Positions 10,930-21,204 of a stretch of 64,000 nucleotides of DNA are shown here, piece by piece. The number at the start of each line of letters is the position of its first letter. Position 1 is the first letter of the stretch. The position numbers and the translations under genes were made by a program. The notes below the pieces were generated by a model. That model was not told the DNA's origin and ran no database searches. It was given only the letters and a program-made list of their open reading frames with translations. This stretch comes from Paraniabella hibiscisoli (GTDB taxonomy: Bacteria > Bacteroidota > Bacteroidia > Chitinophagales > Chitinophagaceae). Location of the stretch: assembly GCF_022512515.1 (NCBI RefSeq), contig NZ_JAKWBK010000003.1, positions 372,001-436,000 of the forward strand, read 5' to 3'.

Positions 10930-10960
10930 GACCGATAGATTTTTGTTTCTTTAAGGTAGT

Positions 10961-11607
10961 TTATAAAACCACTCCCCATTCCGCTGCATGGTAGCCGGTT
11001 CGTGGAACCGTATTACCAATAACATGTGGCTTTAATGGCGCAGATGCGTTAGTACCTCTTACCACATAAAACAGTCTTAAAAAATGCTCCGGTGCCGATG
11101 AAAAACGCACTTTGATCAATTCTTCGATCACTGGTCGCTCCTGCGGATAAATATGGTAATAATCATGGTTGGTTAATAACGGGATCCAGTAATCAATAAA
11201 GTCTTTGATCTCGTTGGCTTTGAAATGGTAAGCCGCCATATTACCCTTAAAAAAATCTCAAGACTATCGCGGGCTATGGTATAGCCGGTTTTATATTGCC
11301 ACTCATCCGGTTGCTCACTTTCATAAAACAAATAATCATACTGATTATTGATTTTTCCTTCAGGGGTTACGGTTACATTCCATCCTGATCTGTAAGTAGG
11401 AATAGATGCCACTACGTTGCCGCCTTTGGGAAAATCCAGCGCCACACTTATATTAAGGGTTTGTTTAGGATAGATATAAATATTGGGTTTATAAACTACT
11501 ATGCAATCTTTACATTTCTTAGGATCATCATCAGGCTTTTTACGGCACCCGGCAAAGTCGATCATCAATGCAGTAAGCAACAAGCAAGCAATCCAGTAAG
11601 ATTTCAT
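10961..11607 (-). CDS. Lipoprotein of the KPxIYIYP type (frameshifted)
   Basis: Lipoprotein of about 215 residues. Signal peptide MKSYWIACLLLTALMIDFAG followed by Cys; then a charged linker with CKDC and the signature YKPNIYIYPKQTLNISVALD, seen in a family of uncharacterised bacterial proteins that end in an EWG motif, as here (AAEWGVVL). The frame breaks at seven T (minus strand) near 11245-11252, where eight are needed; the second part holds FIDYWIPLLTNHDYYHIYP. It follows the second barrel gene on the same strand, so it may be the third gene of that envelope operon. The biochemical role is not known to me. Confidence 0.65.
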
Positions 11608-11691
11608 CTGCGTTATTTTTAGTTTATTCTGATTAAACGGAGCCACAAACCAAAACGCAACATAAACCTGATAATTAATAAAATCAATTAA

Positions 11692-12488
11692 CTATCGCCT
11701 GAAGGGCCGGTCTACACTCGGTGTAAACATGATACCGGCAGAAGCCGTTATATCTACCGAACTCCTTTTATAACTATAGGCATCATCAATGAACTGCTCT
11801 CCTGTAAATTGGTTGGTTCTCTGCAGCCGGTACTCAAAATTAGTGGCAATATGTGATAGCTTCAAATTAAGAACTGCTGTAAAGCGCTTATTAAGCCGGT
11901 AACCTGTTAAAACACCGGCGGTACTGATGAAAGCAGTGTGCGTATCAGGATCATTTATTTTCCGGTTCCAAAGCAATTCAGCCGTGTAGTTTACATTACT
12001 GTTTTTCTCTTTGAGGTGTTTTACATCTTCCATGGCCCGAAACTTTGTTACACCCGCCCCTAATGATGCAAAAAACGCCACCGACCCTTTTCTACACGAT
12101 AAGCACCACCGAATACGTAGCGGTCATCGGCATTGCTTACGCTGGATCTTCCTCCACTGTTATCAAAATAATAGCCATCTTCATACCGGGCAAATCTCAG
12201 CAGATCACTCCTCGACCGGTTCTTAGGCCTGGAAGGCGCAAATGCCATATTAAAAAATACGCCCCATTTATTTTTAATAAAATAGTAATGGGTTACGTCG
12301 ATAACAATGTCATTATTCTTTAAGCTAAGCATATCATCTAAGAGCTCACCCCTAAAATACTTTTTTAAAGGCGTACGGTAACCTGCGCCTGCATACACAA
12401 ATACCTTTCCTTTAAAATCGAAAAGATTCTGCCCTGATACGAGAAGGCTACTATACAAAAACAGAAACAGAACAGTTATAGTTTTCAT
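11692..12488 (-). CDS. Outer-membrane beta-barrel protein, copy B (frameshifted)
   Basis: Paralogue of the barrel at 3228-4027, about 265 residues. Signal peptide MKTITVLFLFLYSSLLVSGQ, then VYAGAGYRTPLKKYF, matching VTTNLGYRMPLKDFY in copy A. The shared KFRA, LKEKNSN and YTAELL stretches and the aromatic strand pattern support an outer-membrane barrel. The frame breaks near 12073-12080 at three G (four needed), joining RVEKG to SVAFFASLGAGVTKF. It starts 7 bases after the Cys-rich protein gene, the same order and spacing type as in copy A, so a two-gene unit has been duplicated on either side of the mutagenesis cassette. Function unknown. Confidence 0.7.
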
Positions 12489-12494
12489 GGGCTA

Positions 12495-13163
12495 TTATTG
12501 CAGCGTTATAATTGAAGTAGTTTGCTCTATTTGTAAACCCGATTTTAAAAGTACAGTACACTTAAACCGGTGTATTCCCGACGTAGCCGGAGGCTGCATC
12601 AACATAAAAACCGCACTGGTTTGCAGTAATGTCATTGGATCGAAAGCACTCGAATAATAGACGTTAGGATAGAATAAATTGTGTTCAGAGCTATTAAGCA
12701 ATTCCTCTATTTTTATATAAGTGCCTCCATAATTTTTATAAAATCGAAACCTGGAAGTTACATCCGAACCGGCAGGCATAGCCGTATCAAAATGCTCCAG
12801 ATCGATGATTGAAATAGAAAGGATGCTATCAGTAGGAATATATTTCCCTGAGCCCGGGCAGCGGCATCCCATAGCATTCGCACTGCTGATAAACAGGTCA
12901 AGGTTTCTGCAGGGTTGATGAACCATTTGAGCGCCAATAGACGAAAACAGGTTCATTTTGATAGCATAAGCATTCCTGTTCACAGTGCCACTTATCGCTT
13001 GAACGGTATCTTTTCCCGAATTATCAAGACTAACCAGCTCCATTTTCTCGAAAGTAGATGTATATTTTACATCTATCTCATCGCATTTGCAACAGGAACA
13101 CCTGGTACCTACAACAACAATAAAACACAATACAACGAGTATGGCGGCTCTCAATGTAATCAT
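12495..13163 (-). CDS. Cys-rich secreted protein, DUF5034-like, copy B
   Basis: Intact paralogue of 4036-4700, 222 residues from the ATG at 13163 (a second ATG two codons earlier at 13169 is possible). Starts MITLRAAILVVLCFIVVVGT followed by RCSCCKCDE, so a signal or anchor segment and the same cysteine cluster as copy A. Later cysteines (QPCRNLD, GCRCPG) suggest disulfides or metal binding. The C-terminal half (PPATSGIHRFKCTVLLKSGL) looks like an immunoglobulin-type beta sandwich. Because it is unbroken, it is the best reference for the family. Its partner barrel gene follows at once. No activity can be assigned. Confidence 0.65.
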   Translation of the reverse strand: MITLRAAILVVLCFIVVVGTRCSCCKCDEIDVKYTSTFEKMELVSLDNSGKDTVQAISGTVNRNAYAIKMNLFSSIGAQMVHQPCRNLDLFISSANAMGCRCPGSGKYIPTDSILSISIIDLEHFDTAMPAGSDVTSRFRFYKNYGGTYIKIEELLNSSEHNLFYPNVYYSSAFDPMTLLQTSAVFMLMQPPATSGIHRFKCTVLLKSGLQIEQTTSIITLQ

Positions 13164-13258
13164 AAGCATATTTTGATAAGCCCAAATTATTGAGCCTTAT
13201 CTATATAACGCTACAAACAACATTAACGCAACACTCGTATTGCCCCACTTGTACCCGA

Positions 13259-14631
13259 TCAAATCACTGGTTGAAGCCTGGCCGTAAAATGCCGGAGCAA
13301 AGGAGCTTCCTCTGTAATCTGCAAGCCTCTGATAGATTGCCTGCGCTGAAACACTTCTATCACTACTTCAGCTACATAATCAATATGACTCTGGGTATAC
13401 ACTCTTCTCGGGATCGCCAGTCGTACCAGCTCCATGGCCGCCGGAATAAGCTCGCCCGATTCATCATATTTACCAAACATTAAGGAGCCGATCTCTACCG
13501 ACCGGATGCCACCCGCCAGGTACAGTTCGCAAACCAGTGCCTGCCCGGGATATTGTGATACCGGTATATGCGGTAGAAAAGCTTTGCTATCGATGTAAAT
13601 AGCATGCCCGCCGGCAGGGCGCATTACCGGAACACCTGCTGCATGCAGCTTTTCACTCAGGTACTCTATACTACGGATACGATATTGCAGGTAGGGTTCT
13701 TGCATCACTTCTTTCAATCCGATAGCAATAGCCTCCAGGTCTCTTCCTGCAAGACCGCCATAGGTCGGGAATCCCTCTGTAATAATTAAAAGATTACGGC
13801 ATTCCCGCGCCAGCTCTTCATTATGCAGCGACAGGAAACCGCCAATATTAGCAAATGCATCTTTCTTGGCACTCATAGTAGCTCCATCCGCATAGGAAAA
13901 CATTTCTTTGGCAATGTCTTCTATGCTGGCATTTTGATAGCCATCCTCCCTTAATTTAATGAAATAAGCATTTTCTGCAAACCGGCAGGCATCGATATAA
14001 AAAGGTATCTGATGGGCGGTACATATAGCTTTTACTGCTTTGATATTTTGCATACTTACCGGCTGCCCGCCCCCGAGTTATTGGTAATGGTAAGGATAAC
14101 CGCCGGTATATTCTCAGCACCTTTCTCAGTGATGAACTGCTCCAAAGCCACTGTATCCAAATTACCCTTAAATGGCGCGGGTATAGCCGGGTGCTTGCCT
14201 TCTTCGCACAATAAATCTACACCGGTTGCACCACTAAATTCTATATTAGCCCTCGTAGTGTCAAATAAAGTGTTGCTTACAAAAAACTTTCCTTTACCGC
14301 CCAGTATACTAAACAGTATTTTTTCAGAAGCACGTCCCTGGTGTGTAGGAATAATAAATGGCATACTTGTTATGGAGTTTACCACAGTTTCAAAATGGAA
14401 GAAGCTGCTGCTTCCTGCATAAGATTCATCGCCCTGCATGATGCCGGCCCACTGATGGCTACTCATCGCACTGGTGCCACTATCCGTAAGCAGGTCGATT
14501 AAAACATGCTCGGCATTCACTAAAAAAGGATTGTAAAATGCCTGCTCCAGGATTGTTCTTCTTTCTTCCGGAGTAGTTACAAATATGGGTTCTACCGACT
14601 TAATGCGAAAAGGCTCTATAATTGTTTTCAT
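13259..14631 (-). CDS. tnaA: Tryptophanase (frameshifted)
   Basis: PLP enzyme of the tryptophanase/tyrosine phenol-lyase family, splitting L-tryptophan to indole, pyruvate and ammonia. Visible: EPFRIKSVEPIF, DLLTDSGTSAMS, PTHQGR, DACRFAENAYFIK, the PLP lysine in MSAKKDA, and GFPTYGGLAGRDLEA. Two diagnostic positions favour tryptophanase: Asp in LFDTTR, where tyrosine phenol-lyase has Thr, and Ile in RSVEIG, where tyrosine phenol-lyase has Arg. One G is missing from a G run near 14071-14076 (five present, six needed), restoring NNSGGGQPVSMQNIKAV. Corrected length 457, as expected. Divergent from mutS. I see no TnaC-like leader peptide with a Trp codon. Confidence 0.87.
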
Positions 14632-14929
14632 GATTGTTTTTTATATAAATAAGACGAATATGCCGGGATGCCGTCAGGAAATTTGACGTATAGACAACAG
14701 TATCCATGACTACTGAATAGCCAGGGAGATAAAAAAGTAACAGGAAATAAAACTTAAGAAGGGCGGCGGATAATATTGTTCCACAAGCCATTGCACTTAA
14801 TGGCTGCTGACTGATACCTGGATGGATATTCCGTTTTAACGAACATAGCACAAAAATAGGGATTTCCCCTCCCAATACAACAGCGGCAACTAGTTTTTAC
14901 ACAAGCTTTCAACCAAACAGGTACAACTA
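14632..14929. other. Divergent intergenic region between tnaA and mutS
   Basis: About 300 bases that must hold the tnaA leader and upstream parts of the mutS promoter. There is a 7-bp inverted repeat (AGCCATT and AATGGCT, 14786-14805). A minus-strand open frame crosses it but looks non-coding. No RNA gene seen. Confidence 0.4.
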
Positions 14930-14960
14930 TTGACAGGGATGTTCAATTCACCTATTTTTG
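14930..14960 (+). promoter_or_regulatory. mutS promoter, nearly leaderless
   Basis: TTGACA at 14930-14935 and TATTTTTG at 14953-14960 fit the Bacteroidota -33/-7 pair with good spacing. The expected transcription start falls within a few bases of the ATG at 14967, so the mutS mRNA may be leaderless or nearly so. Confidence 0.55.
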
Positions 14961-14966
14961 TCGCCC

Positions 14967-17633
14967 ATGTCTAAGGCGAAAAAGAATATTGAAGAAACCC
15001 CGATGATGCAGCAGCATAAGGCTATTAAACAAAAATATCCTGATGCCATATTACTATTTCGGGTAGGCGATTTTTACGAAACTTTTGGGCAGGACGCAGT
15101 GATCGCTTCGCAGGTTTTGGGTATCACCCTAACCAAAAGAAATAACGGCGCCGCAGCTTCTTTAGACCTGGCGGGGTTCCCACATCATGCATTAGACACT
15201 TACCTGCATAAACTGGTGAAAGCCGGTTACCGGGTTGCCATCTGCGATCAGCTGGAAGACCCCAAACAAGCAAAAGGCCTGGTAAAAAGGGGCGTAACTG
15301 AAATGATCACGCCTGGTACTGCCATTAACGATAAACTGCTCGAATATAAAAGCAATAACTTTTTGGCAGGCATACACTTTGTAGATGATAACCAGTTTGG
15401 CCTGGCATTTCTGGATCTGTCAACCGGTGAATTTTTGATAGCCGAAGGCGACAGGGAATATGCTGATAAATTATTACAAAGCTTTTCCCCTTCGGAAGTG
15501 GTTTTCCAACGCCATCAACAAAAGAAATTCAAAGAGTTTTTTGGTGGCAAAATGTATGTGTATACGCTGGACGAGTGGATCTTTGACGAGAATTACGCAC
15601 AGGATATTTTACTAAAGCATTTCCAGACCCACTCTCTTAAAGGTTTTGGCATTGAAGAGCAGAAAAAAGGCTTAACAGCCGCCGGGGCCATCATACATTA
15701 TTTAAGAGATACCGAGCACCCCAACCTGCAACATATTACTTCGTTGCAAAGCATTCAACGCAACGATTTTTTATGGATGGATCGCTTTACCATTCGTAAC
15801 CTGGAACTGATATATGGTAATAATGAAGGCGATCACACTTTATTAAAAGTGCTCGACAATACGGCTTCCCCGATGGGCGCCCGGATGTTGAAAAGATGGC
15901 TTTTATTTCCGTTGATCGATATGAACAAGATCAACGAGCGGCTGGAACTGGTGGAGACCCTGATCAAGGATACGGATCTGAGGAATGAACTGGTACAGGC
16001 TATAAAACAATGTGGAGATATAGAAAGACTGGTAGCCAAAATACCTACTAAAAAAATTAATCCACGGGAAGTATTGCAACTGGCCAAAGGATTACAGCAG
16101 GTTACACTGGTAAAAGAACTATGTACCGCCCATAGCAATGATTATTTACAGCGCATTGGTGCGGCATTGGATCCATGTCCGGAGATAGCAGAAAAGATCT
16201 TTAAAGAAATTACCGACAACCCTCCGGCCACTGCAGTTAAAGGAGGATTTATTAATAATAGCATTCAACCTGAGCTGGATGAGCTACGTGAAATTTCGCA
16301 AAGCGGGAAAGCGTACCTGGCTAAAATGCAGGCTGCGGAAGCAGAGAATACAGGCATCACTTCTTTAAAGATCGGGTTTAATAATGTATTTGGCTATTAC
16401 CTGGAGGTAACCAATAGCCATAAGAACAGGGTGCCCGAAAACTGGATCCGAAAACAAACCCTGGCCAATGCCGAAAGATATATTACCCCTGAACTAAAAG
16501 AATACGAAGAGAAAATAACCGGTGCCGAAGAAAAAATACTGGCGATCGAACTACGGTTATACGACGAGCTGCTGAACGAACTATTTAAGTACCTGCAGCC
16601 TGTTCAAACCAATGGTAATTTACTGGCGGTAATTGACTGCCTGGCGTGCTTTGCGCATAATGCCATACACTACCAGTACCGCAAGCCGGAATTGCATGAA
16701 GGAGATGACTGGTTGCTCAAAGAAGCACGTCACCCGGTAATTGAACGCCGCCTGCCGGCAGGTGAAAGCTATATTCACAACGATACCGAACTGAATAAAA
16801 AAGATCAGCAGATCATTATCCTTACCGGGCCTAACATGAGTGGTAAGTCGGCCTTGTTAAGGCAAACCGCATTGATTACTTTAATGGCGCATATCGGCAG
16901 TTTTGTTCCAGCTACGGAAGCTAAAATATCGCTAACCGACAAGATATTTACCCGCGTTGGCGCATCAGATAATTTAAGCGGCGGCGAAAGTACCTTTATG
17001 GTGGAGATGAATGAAACGGCAGCCATCATTAATAATATAACACCACGAAGCTTGATCCTGCTGGATGAAATTGGCCGTGGTACTTCTACTTATGATGGTA
17101 TCTCTATTGCCTGGAGCATTGTAGAGCACCTGCATCAGTCACCCCATCAACCTAAAACATTATTTGCCACTCACTATCATGAGCTGAATGAGCTGGAAGA
17201 GAAATTTCCCCGTATCAAAAACTATCATATCACCAATAAAGAAGTAGGCAATAAGATCATCTTCCTTCGAAAACTGGCAAGAGGCGGCAGTACACATAGC
17301 TTTGGTATCCACGTAGCAAAAATGGCAGGTATGCCTGCTTCGTTAATACAAAGGGCTAATGAGATTCTAACACAGCTGGAAAGCCAGCATGTTGACGAAG
17401 GACCAGTGGAAAGCCCGGAAGAGAGCATATCCACCAATCCTAAACCGGTGACAGCCGATCTTTCAAATAAAGTAAAACACCTAAATGACCCTAATTTCCA
17501 GCTATCTATTTTTGACGCACATAGCCAGACTTTTGACGAGATCCGCCAGTTATTAACCGATATAGATATTAACCGGCTGACGCCTGTAGAAGCCTTGTTG
17601 AAATTACAGGAGATTAAGGGGAAGCTGCATTAA
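14967..17633 (+). CDS. mutS: DNA mismatch repair protein MutS
   Basis: Mismatch sensor and ATPase that starts methyl-independent mismatch repair with MutL. Intact, 888 residues from ATG 14967; an upstream TTG in frame lies inside the promoter box and is rejected. N-terminal mismatch-binding domain with the Phe-x-Glu wedge in GDFYETFGQD, connector, lever and clamp domains, then the ATPase with Walker A GPNMSGKSALLRQ, the signature SGGESTFMVEM, Walker B LILLDEIGRGTSTYDG, and TLFATHYHEL. The C-terminal tail carries the usual short helical dimer region. The longest gene in the window without a frameshift, which argues against hypermutation by loss of mismatch repair as the cause of the breaks elsewhere. 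Confidence 0.97.
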   Translation: MSKAKKNIEETPMMQQHKAIKQKYPDAILLFRVGDFYETFGQDAVIASQVLGITLTKRNNGAAASLDLAGFPHHALDTYLHKLVKAGYRVAICDQLEDPKQAKGLVKRGVTEMITPGTAINDKLLEYKSNNFLAGIHFVDDNQFGLAFLDLSTGEFLIAEGDREYADKLLQSFSPSEVVFQRHQQKKFKEFFGGKMYVYTLDEWIFDENYAQDILLKHFQTHSLKGFGIEEQKKGLTAAGAIIHYLRDTEHPNLQHITSLQSIQRNDFLWMDRFTIRNLELIYGNNEGDHTLLKVLDNTASPMGARMLKRWLLFPLIDMNKINERLELVETLIKDTDLRNELVQAIKQCGDIERLVAKIPTKKINPREVLQLAKGLQQVTLVKELCTAHSNDYLQRIGAALDPCPEIAEKIFKEITDNPPATAVKGGFINNSIQPELDELREISQSGKAYLAKMQAAEAENTGITSLKIGFNNVFGYYLEVTNSHKNRVPENWIRKQTLANAERYITPELKEYEEKITGAEEKILAIELRLYDELLNELFKYLQPVQTNGNLLAVIDCLACFAHNAIHYQYRKPELHEGDDWLLKEARHPVIERRLPAGESYIHNDTELNKKDQQIIILTGPNMSGKSALLRQTALITLMAHIGSFVPATEAKISLTDKIFTRVGASDNLSGGESTFMVEMNETAAIINNITPRSLILLDEIGRGTSTYDGISIAWSIVEHLHQSPHQPKTLFATHYHELNELEEKFPRIKNYHITNKEVGNKIIFLRKLARGGSTHSFGIHVAKMAGMPASLIQRANEILTQLESQHVDEGPVESPEESISTNPKPVTADLSNKVKHLNDPNFQLSIFDAHSQTFDEIRQLLTDIDINRLTPVEALLKLQEIKGKLH

Positions 17634-17645
17634 AAGTTTAAAATT

Positions 17646-17688
17646 TAAAGTTTAAGGCTTAATGTTAATTTCCCAACCTTAAACTTTA
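17646..17688. terminator. Bidirectional terminator-like inverted repeat
   Basis: A perfect 12-bp inverted repeat, TAAAGTTTAAGG and CCTTAAACTTTA, with a 19-base loop, sits between the convergent mutS and PHP-like genes. It is AT-rich, so a weak stem, but the position fits a shared terminator. Confidence 0.45.
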
Positions 17689-17703
17689 CACCTTGAAATT
17701 GCA

Positions 17704-19788
17704 TTATTCCAACCAGATCATGGGCGTAAAAGCTCCGTTGGCGGCTATATCCCAGGCTTCGATGCGTACCCATTTTCTACCAGAAAGATCTACCGGCCAG
17801 GAAAATTGTTGTTTACCAAAAGCAGTTGTTTGATTGAGGTTGATTCGTTCGCGGTATACTTTCTCTCCATCGCCCGAAACAATTTCAGCAAAATTCATCG
17901 GGAAATTCCAATGCAACGCTGCTTCGATATTCACCTTTTTTGAACCTTGCAACTTCAATACATCGCCCGATTCTTTTCCATTGATTGTAAAATCAGGTAT
18001 GAGCACTTCCCCTGTCGACACAAAGAACTTTCCGTTGCGCATAGCGTCCAAAACAGGCTGCCAACCTTGCTCATAAGCAGGTATTTTATCCAGCTTTAAA
18101 TAGATGAGGTTTAAGTGCGCATACATTTCATTTTGATGCGTAATAGTAAAAATATCCGACTCAGCTATTGCATGTTTTCTATGCCCCCAGTTGGCCATAT
18201 CGTCTACCAGCTTCAATACCCGCTCACTCAGCTTGGGCCATGAAAGGTCCGCCGGTATGGACTTCCAGGCGGCCCCCAGGTAGGTATCCGATTTAAAAAA
18301 GCTTCGTCTTTGTATTTATCAGGATAACCAGTAGAGCCTTTAGTACGGGCATGCGCTACCCATGCTAAGCCTTTTTCCTGCTCCAGCAACTTCAGCATTT
18401 CTTCTTTATTACCTACCCGGTATACGGTCCCGTATTTAGGGTCTTGTGTTTGAAAAGGCGCCTGATCTTTTCTTGACATGATCCAGTAAACGGGTTTGGG
18501 AAAAACGCCAGCCAGTGTCCGCCATAAAAATTATTCGCCTCTTCTCCCGGCAATAAAAGAAAACTACTGTCAGACAAGCGTTGAGTTTGATCGAATAACG
18601 CTTTTAGCTCTACCAACCTTATTGAGTCTGGTCCTTTGGGATGCCCCGGGCCATGAAACTCAGCGAGCTTTACAATATCCAGTCCATGCTTTTTCAGCAC
18701 ATCCACAAACTCTGGTTTTTCAGGAACAGGTTTACCACTCAACACCACATCCATTATAAACTCATTGTGAAAATGCGTAGCCATTCTTTTATACCCTGCT
18801 AATTGTGGAAACACATCATTATTGGTGAACTGCTTTACCAGCTCTAAGGTAGCTTTTGCATTTTTGCGACTGGCCAGGCAAAAGAAATTCAATCGCTGCT
18901 GCGTTTGCGGAGGTGCATTAAACCAGGGTACGAATCTTCTATCTCCTATAGGCTCCTGCCTGATCCCTATTCCAAAATCGGGAACCAGATCGAGATAGTT
19001 TTTTCCATACCAGGTAAATTTTAAATTGAATGCTTCATCCAGCGGGTAGAAGTATTGGTGCGGTGCCGGAAAAACAGCCAGGCTTCCTGTTGCATTCTCT
19101 CCTATCACGGTGCGGTACTTTACTTCCATATCTGTTGATGGCGTGCCGGCAGCCGGCTCCATCTTGAGCATGGTATTTTTTACGTCAGACCAGGCAACGT
19201 TCTTCCACATTGATTTTTTATTAACCAGGCCGGCATCATATAAAATAGCGGTAGAATCTTTACCAGTAGCTATTACAGCCGCTATATTAAACAACGGGCT
19301 ACCATTATAAAAAGTAAGTTCCAGGTGACCGGTAAAATCACCCGACTTCATGCTGTTGATCCTTATCACCGTTGATGAACCATGAGTGTGAACGCTTGCA
19401 TTGCTTTTGTTCAGCTCAAGCAGCTCTGTAGTGTAAGGACGAGTAGGTACCCTGTCAAAAACACATCCCAGCCGCCGCTGGAGGGGCTTAAGGTTCTTTT
19501 ACCCTGGCGCAAAACAAAAACAGGGTCCAATCCTTTTACTATTTCTGCCGTTGTTCCTTTTGTTTCTTCTTCAGCAACAATATTGAATAGCGGCTGTCCC
19601 TGTTGTAAATCAAGTACCACTTTTGAAAAAACCGCTGGTCCACTAGGCCATTTTATCGTAATCAATTTGTTGTTAGCACTTACTACTGCCCCATTACTCT
19701 TAAATGCTTTCAGGTCAACTGCAGGCTGCGCACTAACGTATAGACTTACAATCAATGCTAATAAAACTGATATTTTTTCATAATGCAT
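17704..19788 (-). CDS. Secreted PHP-like (CehA/McbA-type) metallohydrolase (frameshifted)
   Basis: About 695 residues, starting at ATG 19788 with a signal peptide (MHYEKISVLLALIVSLYVSA). The N-terminal half is beta-rich and resembles sugar-binding modules; the C-terminal half has the scattered metal ligands of a PHP phosphoesterase-like domain: THFHNEF, LAEFHGPGHP, LLPGEEANN, AWVAHARTKG and AESDIFT. Three lost bases break it: five T near 19460 (six needed), near 18485, and six T near 18293 (seven needed). It diverges from an OprO/P-like porin across a perfect palindrome, suggesting shared control and perhaps release and uptake of phosphate or an organic anion. The CehA/McbA link is from motif spacing only, and the substrate is unknown. 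Confidence 0.6.
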
Positions 19789-19827
19789 AAACTTTGACAA
19801 CGCAATCAGGCGAAAGATAATAAAAAG

Positions 19828-19849
19828 TTTGCAAAATCAATTTTGCAAA
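19828..19849. promoter_or_regulatory. 22-bp perfect palindrome, candidate operator
   Basis: Arms TTTGCAAAAT and ATTTTGCAAA with a two-base centre, midway in the 110-bp gap between the divergent PHP-like gene and the porin gene. Size and symmetry fit a dimeric repressor or activator site serving both promoters. The regulator is not known. Confidence 0.55.
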
Positions 19850-19898
19850 TCTGCCATATATGACTTCAATCAGTAATCTTTCGTTTCTTTGCCGCACC

Positions 19899-21151
19899 AT
19901 GAAAATTCATAAAAAGATAATATGGATCAGTGGCCTTCTATTCAGTTCTTACGCAGATGCGCAGGAAATGGTTGCGGACACTTCCCGGAAAGAAAAAACA
20001 ACCGTGGCTTTTAATGAAAAGGGACTGCAGTTTAGAAAAGGCGACGACTTCCTGATGACCTTTCGTTTTCGCGCCCAATTGCGTGCGGGCTATTTAAGCC
20101 GGCTGGATGATGAAGATGGCGCGGGGTTTGAAGCCCAGGTAAGGCGCATGCGTCTTCGCTTTGAAGGGTTCCTGATTTCACCGAAACTGGAATATAAATT
20201 ACAACTGGGGTTTGCCAACCGCGATATGGACCTGGAGAGCGGCGCACCGCAGATTGTGCGGGATGCTGTTTTTTACTATAAACCAGGTAAGGCCTGGTCT
20301 TTTGGGTTTGGGCAAACCAAATTGCCGGGCAACCGCGAAAGGGTCAACTCTTCGGGAGAATTGCAAATGCCTGATCGCTCTATCGCGAACAACCGTTTTA
20401 CAGTTGATAGGGATTTTGGTTTATTTATTGACAAGGATTTTGAAGTTGCCAAACAGGTCATCCAGTTAAGAACCGCTATCTCTTCAGGCGATGGACGCGG
20501 ACAATTAGCTACCGTGCACGGCCTGGCTTATACAGGTCGTGTTGAATACATGCCTTTCGGATATTTTAAAAATAAAGGGGATTACTTTGAAGGTGACCTG
20601 GATTTTGAAGAAACGCCAAAAGTTTCTTTGGGCTTTACCTATACCAAAAACTTCAAAACCAACCGAACGGGAGGCCAACTGGGTAAACCCATGTATAGCG
20701 CTTATAATGAAGACGAAGAACTACTAGCCAATATACGCACTATTATGGCCGATGCCGTGCTTAAATACCAGGGATGGGCATTTTTGGGAGAATACTATGA
20801 CCGTAAAGTGGATAATTTTTCGGTTGCAGACTTCAGCGCCCGCCCCGACGACCAGGTCATTTTTCTAAAGATGCCTGCGGGTATAGCAGTTAACCTTCAG
20901 GGCAGCAAGCTTTTTACAAAAAAGACGAGATCACTATACGTTACACAACTATCAGTCCACATAAAGCGCTTAAAGATTACCAGTACCGGCTGAATACCAA
21001 GGCTATAGGATACTCCCATTACTTCAATAAGCATAAATTTAAAATACAGGGATATATTGGCCTGGATGACCGGCAGGGTGAATCGGAAGAACTAGACGAT
21101 GCATTTGAAAACCGGCTTAATGCTATGGTGCAGGTAGAGATAGGCATTTAA
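19899..21151 (+). CDS. Porin of the phosphate-selective OprO/OprP family (frameshifted)
   Basis: Outer-membrane porin of about 417 residues. Start chosen at ATG 19899, which opens a signal peptide (MKIHKKIIWISGLLFSSYAD, then AQ). The mature part shows family features: GLQFRKGDDFLMTFRFRAQL, RRMRLRFEGFLISPKLEYKL, FYYKPGKAWSFGFGQTKLPG and paired amphipathic strands. The family forms trimeric barrels for phosphate or other anions; actual selectivity is not readable here. One A is missing at a six-A run near 20920 (seven needed), after which the frame continues as KKDEITIRYTTISPHKALKD to the stop at 21149-21151. Probably co-regulated with the divergent PHP-like gene. Confidence 0.82.
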
Positions 21152-21204
21152 TATGCTTTTTTCTGGCATTCAAACTTTTGTACGAAATAACTGTTTTCTA
21201 AATC

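Noticed and set aside
14632..14900. Possible TnaC-like leader peptide upstream of tnaA
   Set aside because: The open frame on the minus strand contains no Trp codon at a suitable place and its composition is not coding-like.
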